DNA from: Afipia sp049747295
GTDB lineage: Bacteria; Pseudomonadota; Alphaproteobacteria; Rhizobiales; Xanthobacteraceae
Length of the DNA stretch: 64,000 bases
Direction: 5' to 3'
Assembly: GCF_049747295.1 (NCBI RefSeq)
Contig: NZ_JBMHJM010000001.1
Location: 3,410,001 to 3,474,000 of the forward strand
Of the stretch, positions 26,392 to 35,773 are shown one piece after another (the first letter of the stretch is position 1; each line of letters opens with the position of its first letter). The notes below the pieces were generated by a model. The model worked only from the letters and a program-made list of their open reading frames with translations. It was not told the DNA's origin and ran no database searches. A program made the translations under genes and the position numbers.

Positions 26392-29306
26392 TTCACCTCG
26401 TCCTTCGGGCGCGGGGCAGACAAACCGTGTTCTCTCGGGAGGAGCGTGTTGGACCGCCGGAGAGATTGATGTGCGATTGCGATCAGCATCAGCACTGTCG
26501 CCCCCGTAACGAGCGAGAATACGCCGATGTCAAAGGCGAGCGCGCTGGCAACCGGTACGCGCCCGATCAAAGGTATTTCCGCGTAAGCAAAGTAGGAGGT
26601 GAGGAACGGGTGACCGAGAATGCAGGCGACAATGCCGGCGCCACCCCCCAACAGAAGACCAACGCCCATCCAACGAACAGGCAGAATCCGCAGACGCGTC
26701 TCCACCCAAAGGGTGCCGCGCGCCATGTACTGCAGAATGAAAGCCGCCGCCATGGTAACTCCAGCGACGAAGCCCCCACCCGGAAGGTCATGCCCCCGCA
26801 AAAGCAGAAAGATGGCGGCCACGCCGATAACCGGAAACAGCAGTCCCATTATCAGCGCTGCGGTTGCCATTGTCTCTTTTTCAATGTCGCCCTTCCGGCG
26901 GTCCGGATGCACGTGATCGTAGACGTCTTGGGCTTGCTGCTGCTCGGGGAGGGGAATGCTTTCGGACGCCGGACGGAAGCGGCGTAGCAACGCGTAAACG
27001 GTCAGCGCGACGACAGCGAGCACGGTGATCTCGCCTAATGTGTCGAAACCACGGAAATCCACGAGGATGACGTTCACCACATTGGTTCCACCGCCCTTTG
27101 TATAACCATTTTCTACGAAATAACCTGAAATGCTGTGGGGTGCCGGGCTCTTCATTGCCGCCAATGCGAGCGTCGCCAATCCTAAGCCTGTGAGAAGTGC
27201 CATGGTGAAGTCGCGACCTCGGTGCCACCGAAAGCCCGCCGCCTTGCGTGGTCCTATTCCGGCGAACCGTTTTGGAAGCCATCTCAAACCGAGCAGGAGA
27301 AGTACCGTGGTTACGGTCTCAACCACTATCTGCGTCAGTGCGAGATCAGGAGCAGATAGCCAAACAAAACTGACGCAAGTAACCAGGCCCGCGCCGCTGA
27401 GCAGTATCAGCGCAGCCAAGCGGTGAAATTTAGCCTGAAAGGCCGCACCCAACGCGCACGCAATTCCGACTGTCCAGAGCAGTCCAAAAGCGACGTCGAG
27501 TTGGCCACGGGGCAAGATGTCGATCATCAATCCACGTGCGTAAAGCGGCATAAGTGCAGCCACGAAGGCAATTCCCGCCAAAAGCCTCAACTGTGGCTGT
27601 AGTCGCCTTGTCCCGAGATTGACCTCAAGCCATCGTGCAAGTCGCCAGGACAACGTAACAAGCACCCAGTCAAAGATCCGCTTGCCATTGACCCGGCGCA
27701 GCAGTGGTGGCCCCTCATGGGTTAGTAGATGTGGGCGAAGCATTAGATAAACGGCGAGCCCGCCGACCATGGCTACCAAGCTCATCAGAAGCTCAGGCGT
27801 AAAGCCATGCCAGACAGCCAGGCTGTATTCGGGCAATGAAGGGCCGAGAACGGCCCGAGCGGCCGTCTCGAGGATCGGCGCTACTGTAAACGAGGGGGCA
27901 ATGCCAACGATGACGCAGGCCAGGACAAGAAGTTCGGCTGGAAGTCGCATGAGTAGGGGAGGCTCGTGCGGAATCCGCGGTAATTCGGTAGGCGGCGGAC
28001 CAAAGAATACATCTCGAATAAATCGCAGCGAATAAGCAACGGTGAAGGTGCTCGCGAGGGTGACGATGTATGGGAGTGCACGATCGACGAATGAATTGTC
28101 GTGGATTTCGATCGTTTCGGCAAAAAACATCTCCTTCGAAAGGAAACCATTCAGCAAGGGTACGCCCGCCATCGCTGCCGCTGCCACCATAGCCAGCGTC
28201 GCGGTGATCGGCATGAAAGCGTATAGCCCGCTAAGACGGCGAATATCCCGAGTGCCTGTTTCATGATCGATGATTCCCGCAGCCATGAACAGTGACGCCT
28301 TGAAAGTGGCGTGGTTGACGATATGGAAGATCGCCGCGATCTGTCCGAATGGCGTGTCGAGGCCCGTCAAAAGTGTGATCAGTCCGAGGTGACTGATGGT
28401 CGAATAGGCCAATAGCCCTTTCAGATCCTGCTGGAATACAGCGAGAAACGCGCCCAGAAAAAAAGTGACCAGGCCAACCGATCCGACTAGCCATAACCAT
28501 TCATTGGTCCCACCCATCGTCGGCCACAGCCGAACCAGAAGGAACACTCCGGCTTTCACCATTGTTGCGGAGTGGAGGTAAGCTGAGACAGGGGTCGGGG
28601 CGGCCATCGCGTGCGGCAGCCAGAAATGGAAAGGAAACTGGGCGCTCTTCGTGAACGCGCCAAGAAGCATCAGAATGAGTATGGGAAGGTAGAGCTGATG
28701 TGAGCGGATTACACTGCCTGATGCAAGCACTCGATCCAGGTCGTAACTGCCAACAATGTGTCCAATTAGCAGTACGCTGGCAAAGAGACAGAGGCCGCCA
28801 GCCGACGTAACAGTCAGTGCTATCCGTGCCCCATCGCGAGCGGCTGCATTCTGATGCCAGTAGCTGATCAATAGAAACGAAAACAGGCTCGTGAGCTCCC
28901 AGAAGAAGATCATCTGCAGCAAATTGCCGGATAACACGATGCCCAGCATCGCGCCCATAAACGCGAGCAGAAACGAAAAGAAGCGAGGAACAGGATCATT
29001 TGGAGGCATGTAGTAGCGAGCATACAGCACGACCAAGAAGCCGATTCCTGTGATCAGGACGGCGAACGTCCATGCGAAGCCGTCTGCTCTCAGTACAAAT
29101 TCCAGACCAAGGTCTTTGACCCAAGATGCCCTCATCTGGATCACGCCACCAGCCTCGATGCTGGGATACGCAGCAACCATGAGGCTCAACGCAACAAGAG
29201 CGATTGTGCCCGCAAGCCATGCCTCCATGTTACGGGCATTGACCGGCAGGATGGCGGCGATGCAGCTTCCAGCAAAAGGAAGAACCAGGGTGGCAAGGAG
29301 GAGCAT
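26388..29306 (-). CDS. mnhA: Mrp-type antiporter subunit A fused to B
   Basis: 972 residues. Residues 1 to about 790 are the NuoL-like MnhA subunit, with the ion-channel helices SAQFPFHFWLPHAM and AYLHSATMVKAGV. From about 820 the sequence continues as MnhB (LLFPVIGVAAIFLLLRGH and GGGFVAGVTMAAAF). The A/B fusion is found in PhaAB-type proteins of rhizobia. It is the first gene of a complete A-to-G operon in which every junction overlaps by four bases. The complex exports Na+ or K+ and supports alkaline and salt tolerance; the ion used cannot be read from sequence. Confidence 0.93.
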   Translation of the reverse strand: MLLLATLVLPFAGSCIAAILPVNARNMEAWLAGTIALVALSLMVAAYPSIEAGGVIQMRASWVKDLGLEFVLRADGFAWTFAVLITGIGFLVVLYARYYMPPNDPVPRFFSFLLAFMGAMLGIVLSGNLLQMIFFWELTSLFSFLLISYWHQNAAARDGARIALTVTSAGGLCLFASVLLIGHIVGSYDLDRVLASGSVIRSHQLYLPILILMLLGAFTKSAQFPFHFWLPHAMAAPTPVSAYLHSATMVKAGVFLLVRLWPTMGGTNEWLWLVGSVGLVTFFLGAFLAVFQQDLKGLLAYSTISHLGLITLLTGLDTPFGQIAAIFHIVNHATFKASLFMAAGIIDHETGTRDIRRLSGLYAFMPITATLAMVAAAAMAGVPLLNGFLSKEMFFAETIEIHDNSFVDRALPYIVTLASTFTVAYSLRFIRDVFFGPPPTELPRIPHEPPLLMRLPAELLVLACVIVGIAPSFTVAPILETAARAVLGPSLPEYSLAVWHGFTPELLMSLVAMVGGLAVYLMLRPHLLTHEGPPLLRRVNGKRIFDWVLVTLSWRLARWLEVNLGTRRLQPQLRLLAGIAFVAALMPLYARGLMIDILPRGQLDVAFGLLWTVGIACALGAAFQAKFHRLAALILLSGAGLVTCVSFVWLSAPDLALTQIVVETVTTVLLLLGLRWLPKRFAGIGPRKAAGFRWHRGRDFTMALLTGLGLATLALAAMKSPAPHSISGYFVENGYTKGGGTNVVNVILVDFRGFDTLGEITVLAVVALTVYALLRRFRPASESIPLPEQQQAQDVYDHVHPDRRKGDIEKETMATAALIMGLLFPVIGVAAIFLLLRGHDLPGGGFVAGVTMAAAFILQYMARGTLWVETRLRILPVRWMGVGLLLGGGAGIVACILGHPFLTSYFAYAEIPLIGRVPVASALAFDIGVFSLVTGATVLMLIAIAHQSLRRSNTLLPREHGLSAPRPKDEVK

Positions 29307-29753
29307 CTGCGTTCGTTTACTCCTTACTGAGACGGCTGGTACGTTCGTCCCATAATCATCGCACAGCTGAATGATACGGACACCTGGATTCGCACCGCTC
29401 TAACGCAACCTCTTTGCGAGAAATATTGAGAATCACGGAGCCGCTCAGCAAAGCCATTATCGAACTGGCCAAGCCCAGTAGGGAAACGTACCGATCGCTG
29501 CTGATAGTGCGGCTGCGAGAGAGCCGAGCAAGGTATAAAGTGCCAGCTTGCCAATCATACGCCAACCGCTTTTCGCGACCGGTGAGTGTTCCCGTTGGCT
29601 GAAACTTCGGGTATCTCGTACCATCAGAACCCGCCTTAGCTCCAAGTTCACAGCGTCCGGACAGGAGACTAGAATTCAGATCCGGCAGAAACACGGCGCG
29701 ACTGAATTACCAACTCGGCTCTCGCCTATAGCGCTGTAGACAATGGAAATAGT
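29307..29753. other. Intergenic region between divergent mnhA and Rnk-like genes
   Basis: This 447-base gap must hold the promoters for the antiporter operon and the Rnk-like pair. I could not fix promoter boxes. No gene or repeat is evident. Confidence 0.4.
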
Positions 29754-30452
29754 GTGCGCTTTCGTCGCAATGTTGACGACGCCCTACGATACTATCTTCT
29801 AGATTATGATGACCTTCTTCGACATCGATCCGCGCATAGCACGGTTATGTCTGCACGCCGGGCGCCTGCAAGATCGTATTTTGCCGGGCGGTTGATCGGC
29901 GCCGTCCGGGATTCTCTTCTGAACAATAATTGGTGTGGCTTCCCTGAAGAGCCTTTTCACCTTCGACAGAGGGAACGCGCTATCGTGTCTCTTCCCAAGA
30001 TCTTTCTATCTGCATCGGATTATCCCCGCCTCAAGCAACTTGCGCGTCTTGCGTCACAACGCGGGGAACTTGGTGGGATATTTCTAATGGCGGAGATCAA
30101 CCGAGCTGTGGTTGTTCCTAGGGATGCGGAAAGTATTCAATGGACTGCTACTATTGGGTCGTGGATCACGTATTCGGCGGATTTTGAGGGCCTCCGTAAG
30201 ACGGTGCAGTTGGTCTGGCCGGAACACCGCAGATCACATCGTTTCCAGATATCGATTTTGTCTCCCTTAGGAGCCGCATTGATCGGTCTTCATGTCGGCG
30301 ACAAAATGCCTTACCTCGATGACGGCCGCTTGCAAATTGTTCGGATTGAAAGAGTGACGCGGCCGGAGTGGAAGATCATACCGCTGCCTAGTGTTCCTGT
30401 GTTTGCTGGTCATCACCCGATCGATGACGATCCGGGACCAACCGCTGCCTGA
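29754..30452 (+). CDS. Rnk/GreA-like C-terminal domain protein, long form
   Basis: 232 residues from GTG at 29754; an ATG at 29847 would give about 201 residues, and either may be right. Residues about 80-205 match the Rnk (regulator of nucleoside diphosphate kinase) layout: a helix IFLSASDYPRLKQLARLA and then the GreA/GreB C-terminal fold with SPLGAALIGLHVGDKM. Such proteins bind RNA polymerase near the secondary channel. The N-terminal 70 or so residues are not recognised and lack the coiled-coil finger of GreA. The next gene is a shorter paralogue overlapping its stop codon. Confidence 0.7.
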   Translation: MRFRRNVDDALRYYLLDYDDLLRHRSAHSTVMSARRAPARSYFAGRLIGAVRDSLLNNNWCGFPEEPFHLRQRERAIVSLPKIFLSASDYPRLKQLARLASQRGELGGIFLMAEINRAVVVPRDAESIQWTATIGSWITYSADFEGLRKTVQLVWPEHRRSHRFQISILSPLGAALIGLHVGDKMPYLDDGRLQIVRIERVTRPEWKIIPLPSVPVFAGHHPIDDDPGPTAA

Positions 30453-30877
30453 TGAGGATTGCTATGAGCAACATGAGTTACAATACCGAATTCGAACTGC
30501 CGCCGATCGAAATTGCAGGCGAAGAGATTAGCCGTCTGCAATCGCTTGTGAACTCCAGCATGGATCATTTGCCGCACGTTTCCGAGTACCTCGCGCGCGA
30601 ATTGGAACGGGCGCGCGTGATTCAAGACGGGGAAATGCCGAGCGTGGTGCGAATGGGATCGCAGGTCAGTTATCGTGATGAAAAGACGGGCGAGATCCGT
30701 GAGGTCGTGCTGGTTTATCCCCACGAAGCTGACATATCGCAACGGCGGATTTCAGTCCTCACTCCTGTCGGGGCAGCGTTGATTGGTCTTCGGGTTGGAC
30801 GTGTAATCGAATTCCAGACACCGGATCAAGAAACTCGAAAACTGACAGTTCTACAGGTGTCCGAATTTGCACCATGA
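30452..30877 (+). CDS. rnk: Rnk-type regulator (GreA/GreB C-terminal domain)
   Basis: 141 residues. The core reads PPIEIAGEEISRLQSLV, then VRMGSQVSYRD, VLVYPHEAD and LTPVGAALIGLRVGR, the standard Rnk sequence. The start shares one base with the preceding stop (TGATG), so both genes are in one operon. Standard length for the family, in contrast to its longer neighbour. It probably modulates transcription or nucleotide balance under stress, in keeping with the adjacent stress and ion genes. Confidence 0.85.
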   Translation: MRIAMSNMSYNTEFELPPIEIAGEEISRLQSLVNSSMDHLPHVSEYLARELERARVIQDGEMPSVVRMGSQVSYRDEKTGEIREVVLVYPHEADISQRRISVLTPVGAALIGLRVGRVIEFQTPDQETRKLTVLQVSEFAP

Positions 30878-32029
30878 GTTGTTTGTGAAGCTCAAGGCAA
30901 AGGGGAGGCACGGAACAACGATCTGATCTGCGGAGGGTCTCTCAACGCCAGAACCCAGAGGGGATTTGGGTTCGACCGAGCGCCGTTGGACAGCGCCTCA
31001 CCGTCTAAAAGATTGTGAGGCCTCGTTCCTGCGACAAATCGTTCAAGCAAAAGAATCTTAGCCCTCCACGTTCAAAGCTGGCCGGGCAAGTTTCGCTACC
31101 AACAGGTGACGAGCGGCAGCGGATCGAGAAAGCAAAGGAGCCCGACCGGATGGGGCGAAAGGAGGTGTCCGATCGGACTCCAATCGTTGCACCGACTGCG
31201 GCAGACGCAACGATCTCTTCAGCCGCGAACCAGGGAGCTGTTAGGCGCGTTCCAATGGGAGAAGAAGTTAATCTTGGAGCCGCCGGTTATCCGCACCAGA
31301 GCGCTCACAAAGAAAACCAGCCCGATCTCTTCCGGACGACGGGCTGGGTCTGAGTTTGGCTAGCCATGAGGACTAGCGGCACGCGATTTTTGCAAAGGTA
31401 ACGGCTGGATCACGCATCAGCGCGACAGCATCGAAGGGCAGTATCCATGCGGCGATTGTGCCGCCATCAGCCCAGACCAGCTAGCGTGATCTTGGATCAA
31501 CGCTAACCGGCCCGGAGGTTCACCGACGGCGAGCTAACCCGCTCAAAAGCGGAAGCTAGGGTCAGCGAAAGTCATCGCGATTCTTTTCAATCTGTTCCGA
31601 CAGACCACCACACAAAAGGTCACTGAATATTTCGCACTATTTTCGCGGTCGCACTGCTGTGCGCGCCGTCGCTTTCCTATGACGAAACCTGAATCGCGTC
31701 TCACTATGCAGTGGGCACGGCTCAGATCGCGGCGGACTGCCAATGGTGAGCAGAAGAATGCGGGCGCCATGACGGCGGCGCATCGAACGTGCCGTTGGCT
31801 CGCGCGTCAGAGTGACGCATCTCGGCTCCGACCAGCATCATAGTTCGGATCAATGATTAAGGTCACCGCCGCTTGATTCATTGAACTATTGCTCAGCCCG
31901 TGCACTGACTTCGCATCGATGCAGTGACACATCGCAGGATGGGCGCCTTCTTAAGGTTAAGAAGTTCAGAATGCTTTTGCGATTACGTTCGATAGCGCTG
32001 CATAGGGCAGCGTTTGAGAGGTGTCTTGG
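30878..32029. other. Long non-coding stretch with two hairpins
   Basis: No gene with recognisable features is found in about 1.15 kb. Hairpins lie at 30951-30973 (GAACCCA with TGGGTTC) and at 31316-31350 (ACCAGCCCG with CGGGCTGGG, one weak pair). The first could end the rnk transcript. Reading frames at 31015-31363 show no family resemblance and no credible ribosome site. Confidence 0.45.
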
Positions 32030-33708
32030 ATGAACAACCTTCGTATGTCCATCAAACTTACGGTTGCATTTTCCGCAATCTGCCTGGTGATTGCTGTAAG
32101 CAGCTTCACCATCTATCGGTCTCTGGGCGTGATCGCAGCAGCCGAAAAGTCGACCGTCCACACCTACGTCGTGATTGAGCAACTCAGTAAGCTGGTCAGC
32201 GGAATGGTGAATTCGGAAACCGGCCTTCGCGGCTATTTGATCGGTGGCGATACGGCATTCCTCGCGCCCCTCGAAAGTGGACAGAAGGATTATCAGGCCG
32301 CGGTGACAGAGGTTGGCCGGCTCACGTCGGACAATCCGCGACAGCAGGCTCGCCTTGAAAAGGTGAAATCCCTTGGGAAGGACTGGTTCACAAACGTTGC
32401 CCAGGAAGAAATAGCTTTCATGAAGGATCCCTCCACCCAGGCGAAAGCGCGCGAGATGGAGTCCTCCGGCGCTGGTAAGAAGTTCATGGACGGCCTGCGA
32501 GCGCTCGTTGCAGAGATGGACAGCGAGGAACGATCGCTTCTGACCACGCGGGCCGCGGAGTCTCAGGCCGCCACCGACGCCGCAAACATGACTACGATAG
32601 TAAGCGCGGGTGCCACCTTGGTGCTCTCAATCCTCTGCGCGGTTGGTTTGACGTTGGTCATCACGCGACCGATTCAGCGGATGACCAATGTGATGAATCG
32701 TCTCGCTACGGTGACAAGACGGTGCAGATCGAGGGCGCAAAGCGTCGCGATGAGATTGGCAAGATGGCGCAAGCGGTTCAGGTATTCAAGGACAATGCCA
32801 TCGAGGTAGATCGCCTGGCAGCCGAGCAGAGAGACGCGGAACAGTGCGCTGTTGAGCTGCGCAGGGCCGATATGCAGAAGCTTGCCAACGATTTCGAAAG
32901 CGCTGTCGGCGATATCATTCACACCGTATCTTCTGCTTCGACCGAGCTGGAAGCTTCAGCCGGTACGATGAGTGCGACTGCAGCTAAGACTCAGGAACTT
33001 TCAACAGCAGTAGCTGCTGCTTCCGAACAAGCTTCAGCCAACGTTCAGTCAGTCTGGATAGCGAGCGAGGAAATGTCCTCCTCAATTAGCGAGATCAGCC
33101 GTCAGGTGCAGGAGTCGGCTCGAATATCGACCGAGGCCGTCCATCAGGCGCAAAAGACCAGCGAGCGCGTAAATGAGCTTTCGGAAGCCGCAGACCGCAT
33201 CGGCGATGTTGTCAACCTGATCAACACAATCGCTGGCCAGTCTAATTTGCTTGCTCTGAATGCAACAATTGAAGCGGCCCGCGCCGGAGAGGCCGGACGA
33301 GGATTCGCCGTAGTCGCGACTGAGGTGAAGGCGCTGGCTGAACAGACCTCTAAGGCAACCGGTGAAATCGGCGAGCAGATCAAGAGTATTCAGACCGCCA
33401 CGCAGGACTCGGTCGATGCGATCAAACAGATTAGTCTGACGATTAATAGAATCTCCGAGATCGCGTCGACGATTGCCGCTGCGGTCGAGGAACAGGGCGC
33501 GGCGACCCAAGAGATTTCTCGCAATGTTCAGCAGGCGGCGCAGGGTACCACACAGGTGGCTTTGAATATTGTCGATGTCCAACATGGTTCGAGCGAGACC
33601 GGATCGGCTTCATCGCAGGTGCTATCGTCCGCTCAGGCACTTTCCTCTGAAAGCAACCGCCTCAAGCTAGAGGTTGGGAAATTTCTGAACACGGTACGTG
33701 CTGCATAG
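32030..33708 (+). pseudogene. Methyl-accepting chemotaxis protein broken by a frameshift
   Basis: Two overlapping frames together encode one chemoreceptor. The first (to 32809) has a membrane helix (about 9-32), a CHASE3-like four-helix sensor domain (SETGLRGYLIGGD) and a second membrane helix, then enters the HAMP domain. The second (from 32722) continues the HAMP domain and the full signalling domain with the conserved hairpin NLLALNATIEAARAGEAGRGFAVVATEV. Alignment of HAMP across the break needs one extra base after 32707 (expected RLADGDK). The loss of a single G explains it. A sequencing error or recent inactivation cannot be told apart here. Confidence 0.85.
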
Positions 33709-33731
33709 AAAGTTAAGTTTGCTTACAGTCG

Positions 33732-33757
33732 GCCGCGCTCCTTAACCGGGGCGCGGC
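33732..33757 (+). terminator. Likely terminator after the chemoreceptor gene
   Basis: GCCGCGCTCC pairs with GGGGCGCGGC (ten pairs, one G-T) around the loop TTAACC. Only a short T-rich tail (TTG) follows, so termination may be moderate. Confidence 0.55.
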
Positions 33758-33897
33758 TTGTCAATGCAGCAAAACGTACCGCCCGGCGACCGGCCACCCA
33801 TTGCCGCAGTCCGAGAGACGCGCCGACGTCGAAATGGGCTTTCACTAGGTCATCCAACCTTCTACAGCATTGCCTTTTTTGAAGGTCTCAGAGGAGG

Positions 33898-34021
33898 CTA
33901 TCGTCCTACCTCGATGCCGAGATAGCGTACCGTGCTTTCGATCTTGGTATGGCCGAGCAAGAGCTGCACTGCTCGTAAATTCCCGGTGCGCCGGTAGATC
34001 AGCGTCGCCTTGATCCGGCGC
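33898..34021 (-). pseudogene. C-terminal remnant of a tyrosine integrase
   Basis: The minus strand encodes RRIKATLIYRRTG then NLRAVQLLLGHTKIES and TVRYLGIEV. This is the end of a phage- or plasmid-type tyrosine recombinase, including the conserved LLGH and the catalytic tyrosine in VRYLG. A stop codon follows at 33898-33900. Everything upstream (core-binding domain, catalytic Arg and His boxes) is missing, so it cannot act. Confidence 0.75.
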
Positions 34022-34104
34022 AGGGAGGGGGGCCATACACCCTTGGGTCAAGCCCGATGCTTGCCACCCAGACGGCGAGCAGGCGAGCATATTGGAGTCT
34101 CATT

Positions 34105-34527
34105 GGCCGATCGTACCCACGGCGCCCAGTGGACAAATGCTCACTTGGCCGCGGTAATCACGCGTGCGCTTACAGGGGCTGGCTTGATGAAGTGATGCCA
34201 GCAGCGTCACTGCGCGATGCACTGCCTGCGCTCCTCGGCGGTTTGCATGGTGATGAACGAAATGTCCTGCTCACCCTTGCGCGGATGTGGCATACGCCAA
34301 TCACGGGGAAGTTCATTGCCAAGGACGCGGCCGCTACACGGGCGATCCCTCATTTGCCAGCGCCAATGAAGGAAGTGTTAGCCTATGCGCGCGAGAACTA
34401 TCTTGGCAGAGCCAAGGATAAGCGGGAGAACAGGCTGCTTGATGGGCGGCAGACGGCAAGTCACCTACACCAACAGGTAATTGCACTTCTTATAAGGTAC
34501 GAGGAGCCTCATTTGAGCTCAACGTAG
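34105..34527 (+). pseudogene. Remnant of an AadA-like aminoglycoside adenylyltransferase
   Basis: One frame gives HLAAVITRALTGAGLMK up to about 34195, then the sequence continues in another frame as SLRDALPALLGG, DERNVLLTLARMW and TGKFIAKDAAA. This is the C-terminal domain of AadA/ANT(3'')-type proteins. The nucleotidyltransferase domain with its catalytic GSxAxG motif is absent and a frameshift lies near 34190. It is a relic, not a resistance gene. It lies next to an integrase tail, so it probably arrived on a mobile element. Confidence 0.65.
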
Positions 34528-34624
34528 ACCAATTCCGTTCTGAAATGAACGTGATGTTTGTTGTTCATCGACGTCAGGAGACGATCAAATTCGAAAGGAC
34601 CATGAAAAGGCTTGGGGCCGTTGC

Positions 34625-34830
34625 ACTGAGGGGAAGTTGCCACGGTATTCCAGAACGCGAGTTTCCCTTGGTGGATCGCAGGCGGCTACGCGATCGAGCA
34701 TTTCGTCGCGAAACAACTTCGATTGTTCTCATGCTTCACAAGGATCACTCGACGCTGAGGTACCATCTTTCGATTGGGTCGCTACGCGTCTTACGGCATG
34801 ACCAAGCTTTTCTTCGGACGGAAACGAGAG
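34625..34830 (+). pseudogene. Remnant of a nucleotidyltransferase-like protein
   Basis: From 34663 one frame reads FPWWIAGGYAIEHFVAKQ. This resembles the WWIAGGWAID start of small nucleotidyltransferases often annotated as aminoglycoside adenylyltransferase-like. The frame then breaks, and LMLHKDHSTLRYHLS follows in another frame, as expected a little downstream. The catalytic aspartates are not preserved. Identification is by motif memory only. Confidence 0.45.
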
Positions 34831-35005
34831 CTGGACGATCGATGATGTTGAGCGGCTCTGTCACGACTTAAGAGGGATGCGTCGGCTCCCCATGTCGATT
34901 TCGAGCGGAACTGTCGCGTATTTGACAGTTTGCATCGCGCGCCTCCGTCTGTAATGGCCGAGCGCCTTCAATCTTCCGCACCATGCCGATTGGGAATAGA
35001 CGACG

Positions 35006-35773
35006 ATGCCGCTCAAAGACACGGTCCCCTTTTTGAAGGAAGTCGGAAACACCGTCGGCTGTTTCGTCTGTATTCCGCACCCCTGCGCGGTAGAGGCATG
35101 CGCGCTGCAGGATCTCGACTTTGTGTGTATCGACACCGAGCACAGTATGGTCGATCGGAGCATGGTCGAGCAAATGGTACGGGCAGCTGACGTTGCCGGA
35201 GCCCGCTGCATGGTGCGGGTCCCCGGTGTTCTGCCCGAATGGATCGCCACGGTGCTGGATGCGGGCGCCGGTGCGGTGCTGGTCCCGCGCGTTTCCACGG
35301 CCGAGGATGCACGAGCGGTTGTCGCCGCGTCGCGGTTTCCGCCGCAGGGCGAGCGTGGTGCGGGCCCTGGCCGCGCGGCAGGTTTCGGGCTGCGAATCAA
35401 TGATTACGTTTCTAGCGCAAATGAGCGCGTCCTGGTCGCGGTGCAGATCGAGACCGCGGCGGGCCTCGCAAATGTCGACGCCATCGCGGCGGTCGACGGT
35501 GTCGATATGCTGTTTGTCGGGCCGTACGATCTCGAGCTGGCGATTCGTGCGGGCGAACTCGGAACGCTCGATCAGGCAATCGACGATATTGCACACGCAG
35601 CAAAGCGCCACGGCAAAAGACTCGGCATCTTCACGCGCAGCATCGACGAGGTCGCACAACTCAGCAGCCGAACGTACAGTTGTTTTATCATTGGCGGCGA
35701 CATCATGTTCGTCGGGATGGGCATTCGTGCCATCACCTCCGGGCTCCGGAGCGGAACCGTCCATGACCGCTAA
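35006..35773 (+). CDS. HpcH/HpaI-family aldolase
   Basis: 255 residues of the class II pyruvate aldolase family. The metal and substrate motifs are visible: VCIDTEHSMVD (acidic residue and His), GAGAVLVPRVSTAEDA, VQIETAAGLANVD and LFVGPYDL. These enzymes split 2-oxo-4-hydroxy acids into pyruvate, or a related keto acid, and an aldehyde. The loop MPLKDTVPFLKE begins at the ATG at 35006. The 3' end overlaps the FAD-dehydrogenase start by 11 bases. In this operon it probably releases an aldehyde that the downstream aldehyde dehydrogenase oxidises; the actual substrate is unknown. Confidence 0.9.
   Translation: MPLKDTVPFLKEVGNTVGCFVCIPHPCAVEACALQDLDFVCIDTEHSMVDRSMVEQMVRAADVAGARCMVRVPGVLPEWIATVLDAGAGAVLVPRVSTAEDARAVVAASRFPPQGERGAGPGRAAGFGLRINDYVSSANERVLVAVQIETAAGLANVDAIAAVDGVDMLFVGPYDLELAIRAGELGTLDQAIDDIAHAAKRHGKRLGIFTRSIDEVAQLSSRTYSCFIIGGDIMFVGMGIRAITSGLRSGTVHDR

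Noticed and set aside
31015..31363. Open frames between rnk and the chemoreceptor
   Set aside because: No ribosome site, no family resemblance, and overlapping frames of similar length suggest chance.
34105..34527. Working aminoglycoside resistance gene
   Set aside because: Only the C-terminal domain remains, in two frames, and the catalytic nucleotidyltransferase domain is missing.
33898..34830. Integron
   Set aside because: The recombinase tail is of the general phage/plasmid type (LLGHTKIES with VRYLG), lacks the IntI-specific segment, and no attC-like site was seen.
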